Source of the DNA: Candidatus Freyrarchaeum guaymasense
GTDB lineage: Archaea; Asgardarchaeota; Jordarchaeia; Jordarchaeales; Freyrarchaeaceae
NCBI GenBank assembly: GCA_030587405.1
Contig: JAUQZD010000049.1
Coordinates: forward strand, 1-64,000
DNA length: 64,000 nt
Direction: 5' to 3'
The notes beneath the pieces were generated by a model that had not been told where the DNA came from, ran no database searches, and saw only the letters and a program-made list of their open reading frames with translations. Numbering within the stretch: position 1 is the stretch's first letter; each line of letters opens with the position of its first letter. Below, in pieces: positions 1 through 7,844 of this stretch. The position numbers and the translations under genes were made by a program.

Positions 1-643
1 TCTGAGTCCTTGAATGCTCACGCCAAGCTTAGGGGTTACACCTACAATTTTTATATTGGGGTTACGCTGTTTGACCCTCATTGAGATGCCTACACCTGTC
101 CCTGCCGTCCCAATCCCAATGATGATCATATCCACGTATCCACGAGTTTGCTCAAGTATCTCCTTCCCCGTGTCTCATAGTGGGCCATTATGTTCGCTGG
201 GTCATGAAACTGATCAATATCAATGTACTTGTCCGGGTTCCGCCTTAGCAACTCCTGCTTTAACTCTATAGCCCCGGACGTACCCTTCTCACCCGGTGAG
301 AGAATCAAGCTGCTCCATACGCCTTTATAATTTTCCTTCTTTCCACACTCACCGATTCAGGCAAAACCATGGCAGTCCTACACCCCTTCGCAGCTGCAAT
401 CATGGCTATGGCAATCCCAGTATTACCAGATGTCGCTTCAAGGATCACCTTATCTTTTTTCAGCCTTCCAGCAGCCTCTGCATACTCTAAAATGTAAAGA
501 GCCATTCTATCCTTAACGGACCCACCAATGTTATACCATTCTAACTTAGCATAAATCGTTGCGTCGTTTGGCCCGGTAATCTTTCTTAACTTGACCATAG
601 GAGTTTCGCCTATGAGCTCGGTAATGTCATTGGCAACCTTCAT
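1..643 (-). pseudogene. Cysteine synthase (PLP-dependent CysK/CysM family), frameshifted and cut by the window edge
   Basis: The first 112 codons encode the N-terminus of a fold-type II PLP enzyme that makes cysteine from an activated serine and sulfide. The family lysine lies in GGSVKDR and the substrate loop in EATSGNTG. The frame stops after KAYGAA, but the expected continuation (LILSPGEKGTSGAIE) follows in another frame. A second shift near 155-165 separates NIMAHYET from ILEQTRGYVDMIIIG, and the frame is then open to the window edge with the PLP-phosphate loop GIGTAGTG. Each break is explained by one missing base. The gene is either a recent pseudogene or carries two sequencing errors. 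The serine donor (O-acetyl- or O-phosphoserine) cannot be told from the sequence. Confidence 0.85.
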
Positions 644-662
644 CTTGAGCGCCTCCCATTTC

Positions 663-677
663 TATAACAGTGTTATA
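663..677. promoter_or_regulatory. 15-bp palindrome upstream of the cysteine synthase gene
   Basis: TATAACA-G-TGTTATA is a perfect inverted repeat with one central base, centred 27 bp upstream of the cysteine synthase start codon. Its position between the start and the AT-rich promoter region fits an operator. No regulator can be assigned. Confidence 0.4.
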
Positions 678-796
678 TCTTTTAAATTTTGTCATATGAT
701 TAAGTAAGTGTTTTAAAAAATGTGCTGAAGAACTATTCTAAAAGGAGTTGGCAAACAGTAACTTTCACATTTAACCTTCCCGAGAAAAATAGGAAT

Positions 797-2047
797 TTAA
801 TGGTAGTTGGTGCTGGGAGGAGCCTCCCAGTCTAAAAGTCTCTTTTCCCCTTCAATTTTTTTAATGTCTGTTATATCCTGCGTTACTTCTAATGTCCCTA
901 GGTATTGTCCTTTTTTGTCTCTCACCGCAAGGTATCGTATGTAAACGAGGCGGCCGCCGACTTGGATCCAGAACTCTGCCACGTCCCGCTCACCTTTCTT
1001 AAATGCTTCTAAAATGCGGTTTACCACGTGTACGCTTTTCTGTGGATGACACATCTGAACTCTTCGTCCAATGACAGCCTTCGTCCGAACAAAAATTCTC
1101 TCCTCTCCCTTGTTGAAATACTTCACGACGTCATCTTTGTCTACAAAGGTTATGTCCACTGGAAGCGTATTTAAAACCGCTTCCAACTCCTCCCTTGAGA
1201 AGCCGCCTGTTTCGAAGTTTACCACACCTTCACCTGTAACAGCCCCTTTCTCGGCTTCTTTCTCCGACTTAACCCGCTGAGCTACCAGTAAATCTGGCGG
1301 TGTGAAGCAGCAATAGCCTATCTCATCAAAGCCCTCTCTTATCCCATTCCACTCGCCATCCGTAATAACCCGTAAAGCAACAGGGAAAAGTAGGTTATTC
1401 TCCTTGAAGAAGTGGCTTGAGAGAAAAGCACTTAATTCTTCAGAGTGCCTGCTAAGTTGCTCTTTAAAATCTTGGAGGGAGGTTTCCTGAAACTTTGATA
1501 CTAGCTCATGTAACTCTTTCTTTTTCCTTCTTATCTGGTCATGTTCCATCCACATTATCGCTGGAGGCTCTGTGACACCATGCTTCTCTAGAACAGGAAA
1601 GAGAACATTCTCCTCCCGCAAGTAATGATTCTTAGCGTCCAAAAGCTCCTCCGATAAACGACTCAACCGGTTAATGACGTCTCCAACTTGATCTTTATCC
1701 TCAGCTTTCCGAATGCTGCCCGCAAGCCTACCTAACTCATTAGCCATCTTCAAAAGGATCCTATGCTCCTCTACAAGGATGCCTAGTGGGTGTTCTGGGG
1801 GGACGTCCAATTCCTGCTTCTCCAACTGCTCCTTAAAGATAGCTAGGTGAACTTCGCATAGCTTCTGAAGCTCCTCCCTAGGCACGCCTTCCTTTATAAG
1901 CTCCTGCTCTATTTCCGCGATCTCAAGTGGACCTACATCCTTCAGGAACTCCTTGAATTCCTCTTTAACCTCGCTTGGTGGAAAACCGGAATGCAAACGT
2001 CTAAGCAGCTCTTTCAACATCTCTTTCCTACTACCAGACGAACTCAT
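797..2047 (-). CDS. DUF438 - hemerythrin (HHE) - PAS domain sensor protein
   Basis: This soluble protein of about 416 residues has three parts. An N-terminal DUF438 helical domain covers roughly residues 1-80. A hemerythrin-like HHE domain covers about 85-260, with the usual His/Glu ligands in EEHRILL, NHYLREENVLFP, MEHDQI and HFFKENNLLFP. A C-terminal PAS domain covers about 285-410 (LNTLPVDITFVDKDD, then VTQDITDIKK). Such proteins are thought to sense oxygen, nitric oxide or redox state through a di-iron site and PAS cofactor. No kinase or output domain is present, so the downstream partner is unknown. The ATG at 2047 is preferred over an in-frame start at 2092 because GGAGGAAATT lies just upstream of it. 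Its neighbour is the broken cysteine synthase gene. Confidence 0.85.
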   Translation of the reverse strand: MSSSGSRKEMLKELLRRLHSGFPPSEVKEEFKEFLKDVGPLEIAEIEQELIKEGVPREELQKLCEVHLAIFKEQLEKQELDVPPEHPLGILVEEHRILLKMANELGRLAGSIRKAEDKDQVGDVINRLSRLSEELLDAKNHYLREENVLFPVLEKHGVTEPPAIMWMEHDQIRRKKKELHELVSKFQETSLQDFKEQLSRHSEELSAFLSSHFFKENNLLFPVALRVITDGEWNGIREGFDEIGYCCFTPPDLLVAQRVKSEKEAEKGAVTGEGVVNFETGGFSREELEAVLNTLPVDITFVDKDDVVKYFNKGEERIFVRTKAVIGRRVQMCHPQKSVHVVNRILEAFKKGERDVAEFWIQVGGRLVYIRYLAVRDKKGQYLGTLEVTQDITDIKKIEGEKRLLDWEAPPSTNYH

Positions 2048-2203
2048 ACCATAATTTCCTCCAAACCTGAACACATAAGATGCGGAGAGCAAACATGTTT
2101 AGTAAATATGAAATATATTCGTCTTCTCACTTTAATAATTTACCAAAAAAGAATTATTGAGACTGGGAGAATGCTTATTAAAAAAAGAAGTTATTTATTA
2201 TTA

Positions 2204-2272
2204 TAGGATGCTTTTAAGTGTTTTTAAAAATCGCCGATTTCAAACTTGATGGTGCGATATTAAAGCATCCTA
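2204..2272. repeat. 69-bp nested inverted-repeat element
   Basis: The ends TAGGATGCTTT (2204-2214) and AAAGCATCCTA (2262-2272) form perfect 11-bp arms. A short TCGC/GCGA pair is nested inside. The element lies between the sensor gene's promoter side and the end of the decayed winged-helix gene. It could be a terminator hairpin, an operator or a small transposon remnant; no coding sequence is seen in it. Confidence 0.45.
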
Positions 2273-2299
2273 CTTTCCCAGCCTAAGAGTGAAAGGAAC

Positions 2300-2616
2300 T
2301 TATTTTTTCTCTAGGTTTCGCTCCAGTTCTTCAACGCGCCTCACGAGATCGATGACTATGGATAGAAGCACGTCAATCACCACCCCGTGTTTGGGGGGGT
2401 CCTTCTGGTTTCCGTGTTATCAAGCCGAGCTTTTCAAGGATCCGTCCTGAATATGAAAGGTTAGAGGAGGACATTCCTAAAGCCTTCTGAATTTCAGATG
2501 GAGGAACAGACCCTCCTGCCTTCTAAGAATGTATAAAAGAGCCAAGGAACCCTCCTTCAAAAATCATAAGAGCGGAATAGGACAGCCCTTGGGTTCACCC
2601 TTCTATCCTCACTCAT
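2300..2616 (-). pseudogene. Decayed fifth winged-helix gene of the tandem array
   Basis: Reading across frames gives an ATG that overlaps the stop of the preceding winged-helix gene (ATGA), then a segment like GSLALLYILRRQ. This is followed by GGSVPPSEIQKALGMSS, ILEKLGLITRKPEG and a terminal helix VRRVEELERNLEKK. This is the same layout as the four intact neighbours. At least three frameshifts are needed to read it, one of them in a run of seven G at 2393-2399. It is probably a genuine relic, although the G run could be a sequencing error. Confidence 0.65.
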
Positions 2617-2915
2617 CTTCTCTTACCTCTCTTCTCGAAAAGTTCTGCGAGAGCAAAAAGAACCATTGCGATTATGTAACCATAGTTCGCCTCATACTCG
2701 CCCCTCCCCGTGGATAACAGAAAACCTGCTTTACTAAGTCTGCTGAGAGCATTCCAGACAGCACCCTCACTAAGACCTAAGTTTTCTATGAGCTCCTTCG
2801 GAGTGACTGGGGTACGAGAACACAGCACGTATTCAACTATCTTCATGGACGCTTCCCCAAGCTTTAAGAACTTCGCGAAACCCGCTCTGGCGCCACCCTC
2901 CACCCTCTCACTCAA
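2613..2915 (-). CDS. Small winged-helix protein, fourth intact gene of array
   Basis: This 100-residue protein consists of one winged-helix DNA-binding domain (MKIVEYVLCSRTPVTPKEL, recognition helix around LSEGAVWNALSRLSKAGF) with a wing ending RGEYEANYG. A hydrophobic C-terminal helix (IIAMVLFALAELF) probably drives dimerisation. The motif RGxYEANY is shared with the next two genes upstream in the operon, so they are paralogues. Its start overlaps the end of the upstream paralogue by 8 bp, which indicates one transcript. The role is unknown; the array faces herA-nurA. Confidence 0.75.
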   Translation of the reverse strand: MSERVEGGARAGFAKFLKLGEASMKIVEYVLCSRTPVTPKELIENLGLSEGAVWNALSRLSKAGFLLSTGRGEYEANYGYIIAMVLFALAELFEKRGKRR

Positions 2916-3213
2916 CGCTCACCCCCCTAAACGTTTTAGCGAGCTCCTGAACCTTCACGAGGAGAAGCGCCAAGAGGAAGCCATAGTTCGCCTCGTAGCT
3001 TCCCCGCTCAACAGACCTTATAAGGTTAGCAGCCTCAAGCCGCCTAACAGCCTTCCAGACACTATTCTGGCTTAAACCGGTTTCCTCAACGATCTCCCTA
3101 GGCGTCGAAGAGCCGCCCTTAGCAAGAATGTAAAGCAAAACCTTCATGGAGCTTTCTCTCAACCCAAGAAGCTTCTCGAAGGCCACCTCAAAATCCTCAA
3201 AGTCGACCTTCAA
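2908..3213 (-). CDS. Small winged-helix protein, third gene of array
   Basis: This 101-residue paralogue has the same plan: a short acidic N-terminus, a winged helix (STPREIVEETGLSQNSVWKAV as the helix-turn-helix), a wing with RGSYEANYG, and a C-terminal hydrophobic helix (LLALLLVKVQELAK). It lies 11 bp downstream of the preceding array member and overlaps the following one by 8 bp. No ligand-binding or catalytic domain is present, so it is probably a small dimeric DNA-binding protein. Confidence 0.75.
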   Translation of the reverse strand: MKVDFEDFEVAFEKLLGLRESSMKVLLYILAKGGSSTPREIVEETGLSQNSVWKAVRRLEAANLIRSVERGSYEANYGFLLALLLVKVQELAKTFRGVSVE

Positions 3214-3224
3214 AGAGAAAACCT

Positions 3225-3497
3225 CTACTCAAGGTTCCTTAGCCGCCTTTCATGATCCAATACCAACTCAAGCAGGTCTAAGTTTGAAGTGTAACAAGGA
3301 GAGCCGTTAACCTCAACCTTTGAAACTAAACCCTTCTGGGAGAGCCGGACAAGGTATTTACCAACATCCTTCAAGGGCATACCCAGAAGCTCAGCTATCT
3401 CACTAGGCCTAAGAGGCTTAGTGGACACGCTTAAAAGAGATAAAACCTTAAGGCTTCCTCCTCGAAGCCTCAAAACACTCTCCCCAAGCCTACTCAT
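3225..3497 (-). CDS. Small winged-helix protein, second gene of array
   Basis: This 90-residue protein has a winged-helix core (LRPSEIAELLGMPLKDVGKY, then LVRLSQKGLVSKVE). Its C-terminus differs from the others: the YEANY wing is replaced by SPCYTSNLDLLELV and the end is charged. It is the most divergent member. The ATG overlaps the preceding stop by 4 bp, so translation is probably coupled. Target and function are unknown. Confidence 0.7.
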   Translation of the reverse strand: MSRLGESVLRLRGGSLKVLSLLSVSTKPLRPSEIAELLGMPLKDVGKYLVRLSQKGLVSKVEVNGSPCYTSNLDLLELVLDHERRLRNLE

Positions 3498-3778
3498 ACA
3501 ATCCTACCTCCTAACACGTCCTTCAACCTTATGGCAAGAGCGATAAGAGCCTTACAGAAAACAGCATAGTTAACTTCGTAACGCCCCCTCTCAACCTTCC
3601 TCACAAGACCACTCTTAGAAAGGTAGTGAAGGGCAATGTTAACAGCATTCTGGGTTAAACCGAGCTTTTCAGCAACTTCCGACGGGGTCACGGACCCATG
3701 ATCCAAAACAACGTTCAAGACGTCCAATCTCGTCTTGGCCCTATCTAGGTCTACGATGAGCTTCAAAACATCCTCCAA
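3494..3778 (-). CDS. Small winged-helix protein, first gene of array
   Basis: This 94-residue winged-helix protein has its helix-turn-helix at VTPSEVAEKLGLTQNAVNIA, a wing at RGRYEVNYA, and a C-terminal hydrophobic helix (FCKALIALAIRLKDVL). It is the promoter-proximal gene of the array and reads away from herA across a 380-bp gap, starting at a TTG. The whole operon (four intact genes plus one relic) seems to have grown by tandem duplication. Autoregulation or control of the divergent herA-nurA operon is an inference from the layout only. Confidence 0.7.
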   Translation of the reverse strand: MEDVLKLIVDLDRAKTRLDVLNVVLDHGSVTPSEVAEKLGLTQNAVNIALHYLSKSGLVRKVERGRYEVNYAVFCKALIALAIRLKDVLGGRIV

Positions 3779-4158
3779 CAGAAATTACCCCGCATTGATC
3801 TTTCCCATACTAATTGGAGGACTGGAAGTTATTTTATGAAAATAAAAGCACTACGGGCTTTATAAACTTTTTGTTAGTTTACGGGTAATCCTATCACGAA
3901 TAAACGCTCTTACTTATATATTATAATAGATTTATCCTTCCGATTAGATGGAAATTCTTTCGCAGTATATCTTAGGAATATGTGAAAGAATATCCTTCAC
4001 ATAATAGTAATCGAGAAAGAAATAAAATGTATAAGACAGTTCTATCATAAAATATGGTATATATTTATATTATGTGGGAGGATTTCCTTCCTTTTGATCG
4101 AAAATTATTTATAATTGAAGTGTGGCATTAAGTGATCATGTATGATTAGAGGTTTGGG
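3779..4158. promoter_or_regulatory. 380-bp divergent regulatory region between winged-helix array and herA
   Basis: No gene is seen here. The region is strongly AT-rich, with a TATA-like TTATTTATAA about 50 bp upstream of the herA start and a TTATAAA-like element at about 3860 on the array side. A perfect 8-bp inverted repeat sits between the two promoters. Confidence 0.5.
3979..4003. promoter_or_regulatory. Operator-like inverted repeat TATGTGAA-N9-TTCACATA
   Basis: Perfect 8-bp arms at 3979-3986 and 3996-4003 are separated by 9 bp, one helical turn between half-site centres plus a few bases. This is typical for a dimeric winged-helix regulator. It lies midway between the divergent array and herA, so an array protein is the obvious candidate to bind it. 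Confidence 0.45.
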
Positions 4159-5763
4159 GTGGTTTGCACGTTGGTGGGGGATGTTGATCCGGTGTTGCTG
4201 CGTGCCTTTGAGAGTTCAGAAGTTGAGGAGTATGATTATGTGAGGTCTGAGGAGGAGATCCTTAAAGGGGAGGCTCCTGTTGGGTTTATAACTAGTCCGA
4301 CGAGTACGAAGGTTTGTAGTTTTGCGGTTTTTGATTATGCTTCGGACTACGTTTATGAGGGGCAGCTGTTGACTGTTAGGCATGACGGTTTGAGAATTAT
4401 TGGGCTTGTTACATGTTTGAATGCTGCTACTAGGGGGGCTACCACGGATGTTCTGAACTATTTTTCGAGTCTTTACGGTGAGATTCCTCAGTTAGAGCAG
4501 AGCCTTAAGTATGGTGAGTTGAGGATTTATGGTAGGCCTGCTGGCCCTGGTGTTGTGAGTGTTTCTCATCCTCCTAAGCCTTGTTCCCCTGTTTATGTTG
4601 CGGGTAGGGATGATTACAGGATGCTTTTTAAGGACCCTGAGAGGGAGGATGAGTACTTTGAGGTTGGGCGGATTAGGGAGACTGATTATCCTGTTGAGGT
4701 TGACGCTTCTGCTGTTTTGAGGCTTGGTGTTGGTATTTTCGCGCGTATAGGGATGGGGAAGAGTGTTACTGCTGCTAAGTTTCTTGTTGGGCTTTCCTCT
4801 TTGAAGCATAAGATTAACGTTGTTGTTTGGGATCATACTGGAGAGTATGCGACGGGGAACCTTGAGAGGCTTTGTGGTAGGTTTGAGGTTCTTCAGAGTT
4901 GTGAGCTTCCCGTAATTCCCACCGACTCGGGGAGTCTTGTTAGGCTTCTTAAGCTTGACGTTTTGCCTTCGCAGGCTCGGAAGGCTGTTGAGGTTGCATC
5001 CGACCTTTTCGTTATGGATTTCATGTGTGGCGAGGTTGGGCTTGATGCTAAAGAGTTCATGCGGTACGTTAATGATTGGCTGAGCGAGTTTTACAGTAAG
5101 GATCAGTCTAGTAGGGTGTGGAGTAGCGCCATTGAGAAGCGTGTCCGGACTCTTGGAGCGGAATTTTTTAATGGCAGTAGTGTGAATGATTACGCTAGGG
5201 TTTGGAGGCTTGCTGCTAACAGGATACTTGTCATAGACGCTTCCCAGGATCCCCTTGAGGCTAGGCAGGCTAAGCTCGGAACCATTGCAGATCTTATTTT
5301 GAGGATGCGGTACCCGATACACCTCATAATCGACGAGGCGAAGAATTATATTCCTGAAACTGGTGGGGCTTACTCTCAGGTTATTGTTGGGAAGCCCTTC
5401 CTTTGCTTGGGGAAGATAACCAGTCTTTCGGAGGAGGGACGTAAGTTTGGCGCGAACCTTACCATAATAAACCAGCGGATATCACGTATTTCTAAGGCTG
5501 TCTTCTCTAACCTTAACACTTTGTTCTGTGGCTGCCTTACTGCTGCAAGTGACATGAGCGCTATTGAAAGCTACACTGATTTCCCAGAGATAAGGGGGAT
5601 CCTGCCTAGGCTCGGCGTAGGCGAATTCCTGGTGGCTGGGATGGCTACCCCGATAAGGGAGCCTATATGTGTTGCTATAGAGAAGGGAGATATAAGACTA
5701 GGGTATGGACGGAAAACCGTTTTTGAGCTGCATAGGGAGTTTGCGGAGGGATTAAACGCTTGA
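4159..5763 (+). CDS. herA: HerA-type hexameric DNA translocase/helicase
   Basis: This 534-residue protein has an N-terminal HAS-barrel region (about 1-110) and a FtsK/HerA RecA-like ATPase domain. The P-loop ARIGMGKSV lies near residue 200 and Walker B LIIDEAKNY near 389. HerA pumps double-stranded DNA through its ring and works with the NurA nuclease in end resection. The first glycine of the P-loop consensus is Ala, and the usual EAHNY is EAKNY; both are variant but plausibly functional. The start is a GTG with GAGGT just upstream. Its stop overlaps the NurA start in TTGA. Mre11 and Rad50, the usual partners, are not in the window, so this could be a housekeeping or an accessory/defence HerA. 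The first half of the gene uses many T-ending codons compared with nurA. Confidence 0.85.
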   Translation: MVCTLVGDVDPVLLRAFESSEVEEYDYVRSEEEILKGEAPVGFITSPTSTKVCSFAVFDYASDYVYEGQLLTVRHDGLRIIGLVTCLNAATRGATTDVLNYFSSLYGEIPQLEQSLKYGELRIYGRPAGPGVVSVSHPPKPCSPVYVAGRDDYRMLFKDPEREDEYFEVGRIRETDYPVEVDASAVLRLGVGIFARIGMGKSVTAAKFLVGLSSLKHKINVVVWDHTGEYATGNLERLCGRFEVLQSCELPVIPTDSGSLVRLLKLDVLPSQARKAVEVASDLFVMDFMCGEVGLDAKEFMRYVNDWLSEFYSKDQSSRVWSSAIEKRVRTLGAEFFNGSSVNDYARVWRLAANRILVIDASQDPLEARQAKLGTIADLILRMRYPIHLIIDEAKNYIPETGGAYSQVIVGKPFLCLGKITSLSEEGRKFGANLTIINQRISRISKAVFSNLNTLFCGCLTAASDMSAIESYTDFPEIRGILPRLGVGEFLVAGMATPIREPICVAIEKGDIRLGYGRKTVFELHREFAEGLNA

Positions 5764-6944
5764 ACCTTCTTAAAATACTTGAGGAGAGAGAGCTGCGCCA
5801 TGGGCAACTTTTCTATGAGGCATTGAGGATGTTGGGGGACGAGGCGGAGCGCTTCTACAAGACTTACCTTTCAATGATTAGGGCTGCGGAGAACGTTGAC
5901 GGCAGCGTTGAGCTGGTCGAGCTGGACGTTAACCCGGCTGCTAGGGACGCACTCACCATAGGCGTCGATGGGTCGTCAAATAGGAGTGAGAGAGCCGGCC
6001 TGTCACTTATTGTTTCCTCAGCTGCAACGGTCTTTTTCAGGTGTGACAACCCTTTAGTCTACGCTCCTAGGGTTATAGCTAAGTGTATACCCGCGGTTGG
6101 ACTTGTGGAGGAGGACTTGGAGCGTATTGAGGCCATCTCACGTCAGTACCTTGAGAGGGTAGCTGCCCTAGAGGCTTTAAACTCTGGCAGATGCGACCTT
6201 ATCCTTCTAGATGGGCCGATACTTCCACACTACGCCCTCCTGCCTTTCTACAGGTTATTTGAGGGCTATTCCGCCTCTAAGACTGTGCAGAGGGAGTACG
6301 AGGCTGTTTTCAGGAGGATTTACGGGGAGGACGGTGTAGCTGACGTTTTATCCGAGGGGCTTGAGGACGTGCTTCACGCATGCATCGTAAAGGCGCCTCA
6401 CTCCACGGAGCTTGTGTCATGCTCTCCGCGTCTCCCGGACGTGGTTGGGGTCTACGGGAGGGTAAACGATGCAAGCCTCCTCGATCCGGTGTTGCCGGCG
6501 TGTGGCAAGGGGAAGATTGTTCTTACCGTTCCGAGAAGAAGCGGGCTTTGGAGGGAGCTTGCCAAAAGGAGAGTTTTCGGCAGGAGCTACGCCAAGTTCA
6601 TTTCGAACATGCTTTTCTTCTACTTTAAGCCCCGTGATGCTTTACCGATAAGAGTTGAACTCCACCGCAGCATCGTTGAGGATGAGAGAAGGTTTGAGTA
6701 TGTTTGTTCAGCGCTTTACTATCAGGCAAGCAACGTTAACAATGTTCCTTGGCCGCTGGAGTTCGCCCACGCCTTCAGCCTAGTCGAGGACCCGCTGCCA
6801 AGCTTTTTAACCGATGAGTTTTTCGCGAGGATAATTAAGATAGCTAGGAGGGAGAAGGTCGAGGCCGACGTCTTCTACCGCATGTTTAAGCCTAAACACG
6901 GCTTAGAGGAGTTGTGGGGTAGAAGAAGGGTGAGGGGGATTTAG
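5760..6944 (+). CDS. nurA: NurA 5'-3' nuclease
   Basis: This 394-residue protein of the NurA family has an RNase H-like fold. The first metal-binding aspartate lies in TIGVDGSSNRS near residue 67 and the second conserved motif is LILLDGPILPHY near 149. NurA degrades DNA in a complex with HerA. Translation starts at a TTG that overlaps the HerA stop (TTGA), so the two proteins are made together. The gene continues directly into an unknown third gene. Confidence 0.85.
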   Translation: MNLLKILEERELRHGQLFYEALRMLGDEAERFYKTYLSMIRAAENVDGSVELVELDVNPAARDALTIGVDGSSNRSERAGLSLIVSSAATVFFRCDNPLVYAPRVIAKCIPAVGLVEEDLERIEAISRQYLERVAALEALNSGRCDLILLDGPILPHYALLPFYRLFEGYSASKTVQREYEAVFRRIYGEDGVADVLSEGLEDVLHACIVKAPHSTELVSCSPRLPDVVGVYGRVNDASLLDPVLPACGKGKIVLTVPRRSGLWRELAKRRVFGRSYAKFISNMLFFYFKPRDALPIRVELHRSIVEDERRFEYVCSALYYQASNVNNVPWPLEFAHAFSLVEDPLPSFLTDEFFARIIKIARREKVEADVFYRMFKPKHGLEELWGRRRVRGI

Positions 6945-6945
6945 G

Positions 6946-7839
6946 TTGCTGCTAAGTGTTACCCGTGCATGCAGGGATGCCGTAGCTTTCTCAGCGGTTC
7001 TCTCCGCTGAGTTCGCCACGCCGGTGAAGGATGTTTTCACCGGCTGGTTGACGAGGAAGTTCTTCAGGGGGAAGGGGGGGCTGCCCGCCTACGAAACTAG
7101 AAGGTATATAGACATTTTCTACATGAACAGGATGGAGGGTGTTGCGGCGAAGCTGCTAAGGCTGCTTCAGGTTCCAGCCGAGATACCTAAACTCGTCAGG
7201 GAGGTGCTTAGGGTTTCTGATGAAAAGGCCGCGATCGTCACCGAGAACTTCTTAAAGTTGGCCGGTTCAGCTGTGGCTTCGGATGGTGGGGTTTCAGCCA
7301 CGGTCACTAGTAGGCACTTGCTGTATGGTAGCCATGAGGACTGGAGGGAACATAGGGCTCTTTACAACGTGATATTGCACATGCCTCCTGGAGTCGGTGT
7401 GGATGCGGTTCTCAGGGTTGCTAGGAGGATCTTGCCGAACCCTAGGAGGGTTCTGAAGGAACTTTACGATAAGGGAATAGTGTTCCTTCAGGGTGTGGGG
7501 AGGAGGACGCTTGTCTGGACGGCGCCCCCTCCCCCAAGGTGTTGCAGCATCGCTCTCCTAGAGGTGAGGAGGAGAGGGGTTCAGGATGCGGCGCTTCAGC
7601 TTCTTCAGGGACCCGTTAGGGTCTATGCTAATGGAACATCGGACTTAAGGTTGAAGGAGGCGTTGAAGATCCTGATTGCTACGGGGGTTGTCAGCCAATC
7701 ATTTAAGATTACCCCTTCGAACTCGATTTTCATGGAGGCGGCGTTGAGCGAGGTTTACCCCTTAACACAGCTTTTGAATCATGTGGGCAGGCTTAACCTC
7801 GAAGTAGCCCAGCCATTAATGCTAGAGTATGCCAACTAA
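6946..7839 (+). CDS. Unknown protein, third gene of the herA-nurA operon
   Basis: I do not recognise this 297-residue protein. It begins at a TTG one base after the nurA stop, with GAGGGGG upstream, so it belongs to the operon. It has no membrane segment or signal peptide and is rich in Arg and Leu. The middle (about 165-205) holds a helix-turn-strand pattern (RRVLKELYDKGIVFLQGVG then RRTLVW) that could be a winged helix. No metal-binding or nucleotide-binding motif is obvious. Given its position it may be an accessory subunit or DNA-binding adaptor for HerA-NurA; that is inference only. Confidence 0.7.
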   Translation: MLLSVTRACRDAVAFSAVLSAEFATPVKDVFTGWLTRKFFRGKGGLPAYETRRYIDIFYMNRMEGVAAKLLRLLQVPAEIPKLVREVLRVSDEKAAIVTENFLKLAGSAVASDGGVSATVTSRHLLYGSHEDWREHRALYNVILHMPPGVGVDAVLRVARRILPNPRRVLKELYDKGIVFLQGVGRRTLVWTAPPPPRCCSIALLEVRRRGVQDAALQLLQGPVRVYANGTSDLRLKEALKILIATGVVSQSFKITPSNSIFMEAALSEVYPLTQLLNHVGRLNLEVAQPLMLEYAN

Positions 7840-7844
7840 AAGAC

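Noticed and set aside
2529..3075. Plus-strand frames across the winged-helix array
   Set aside because: They are antisense to genes with consistent overlapping starts and a shared protein motif.
2300..3778. CRISPR-like repeat array
   Set aside because: The repetition is at the protein level between paralogous genes; no short regular DNA repeats with spacers were seen here or elsewhere in the window.
4492..5322. 276-codon minus-strand frame inside herA
   Set aside because: It is antisense to the herA ATPase domain and rich in Asn/Pro/Lys as expected from the complementary codons.
4159..7839. Known HerA-Sir2 or HerA-DUF4297 defence system
   Set aside because: No Sir2, DUF4297 or other effector domain is visible; the partner is a plain NurA nuclease.
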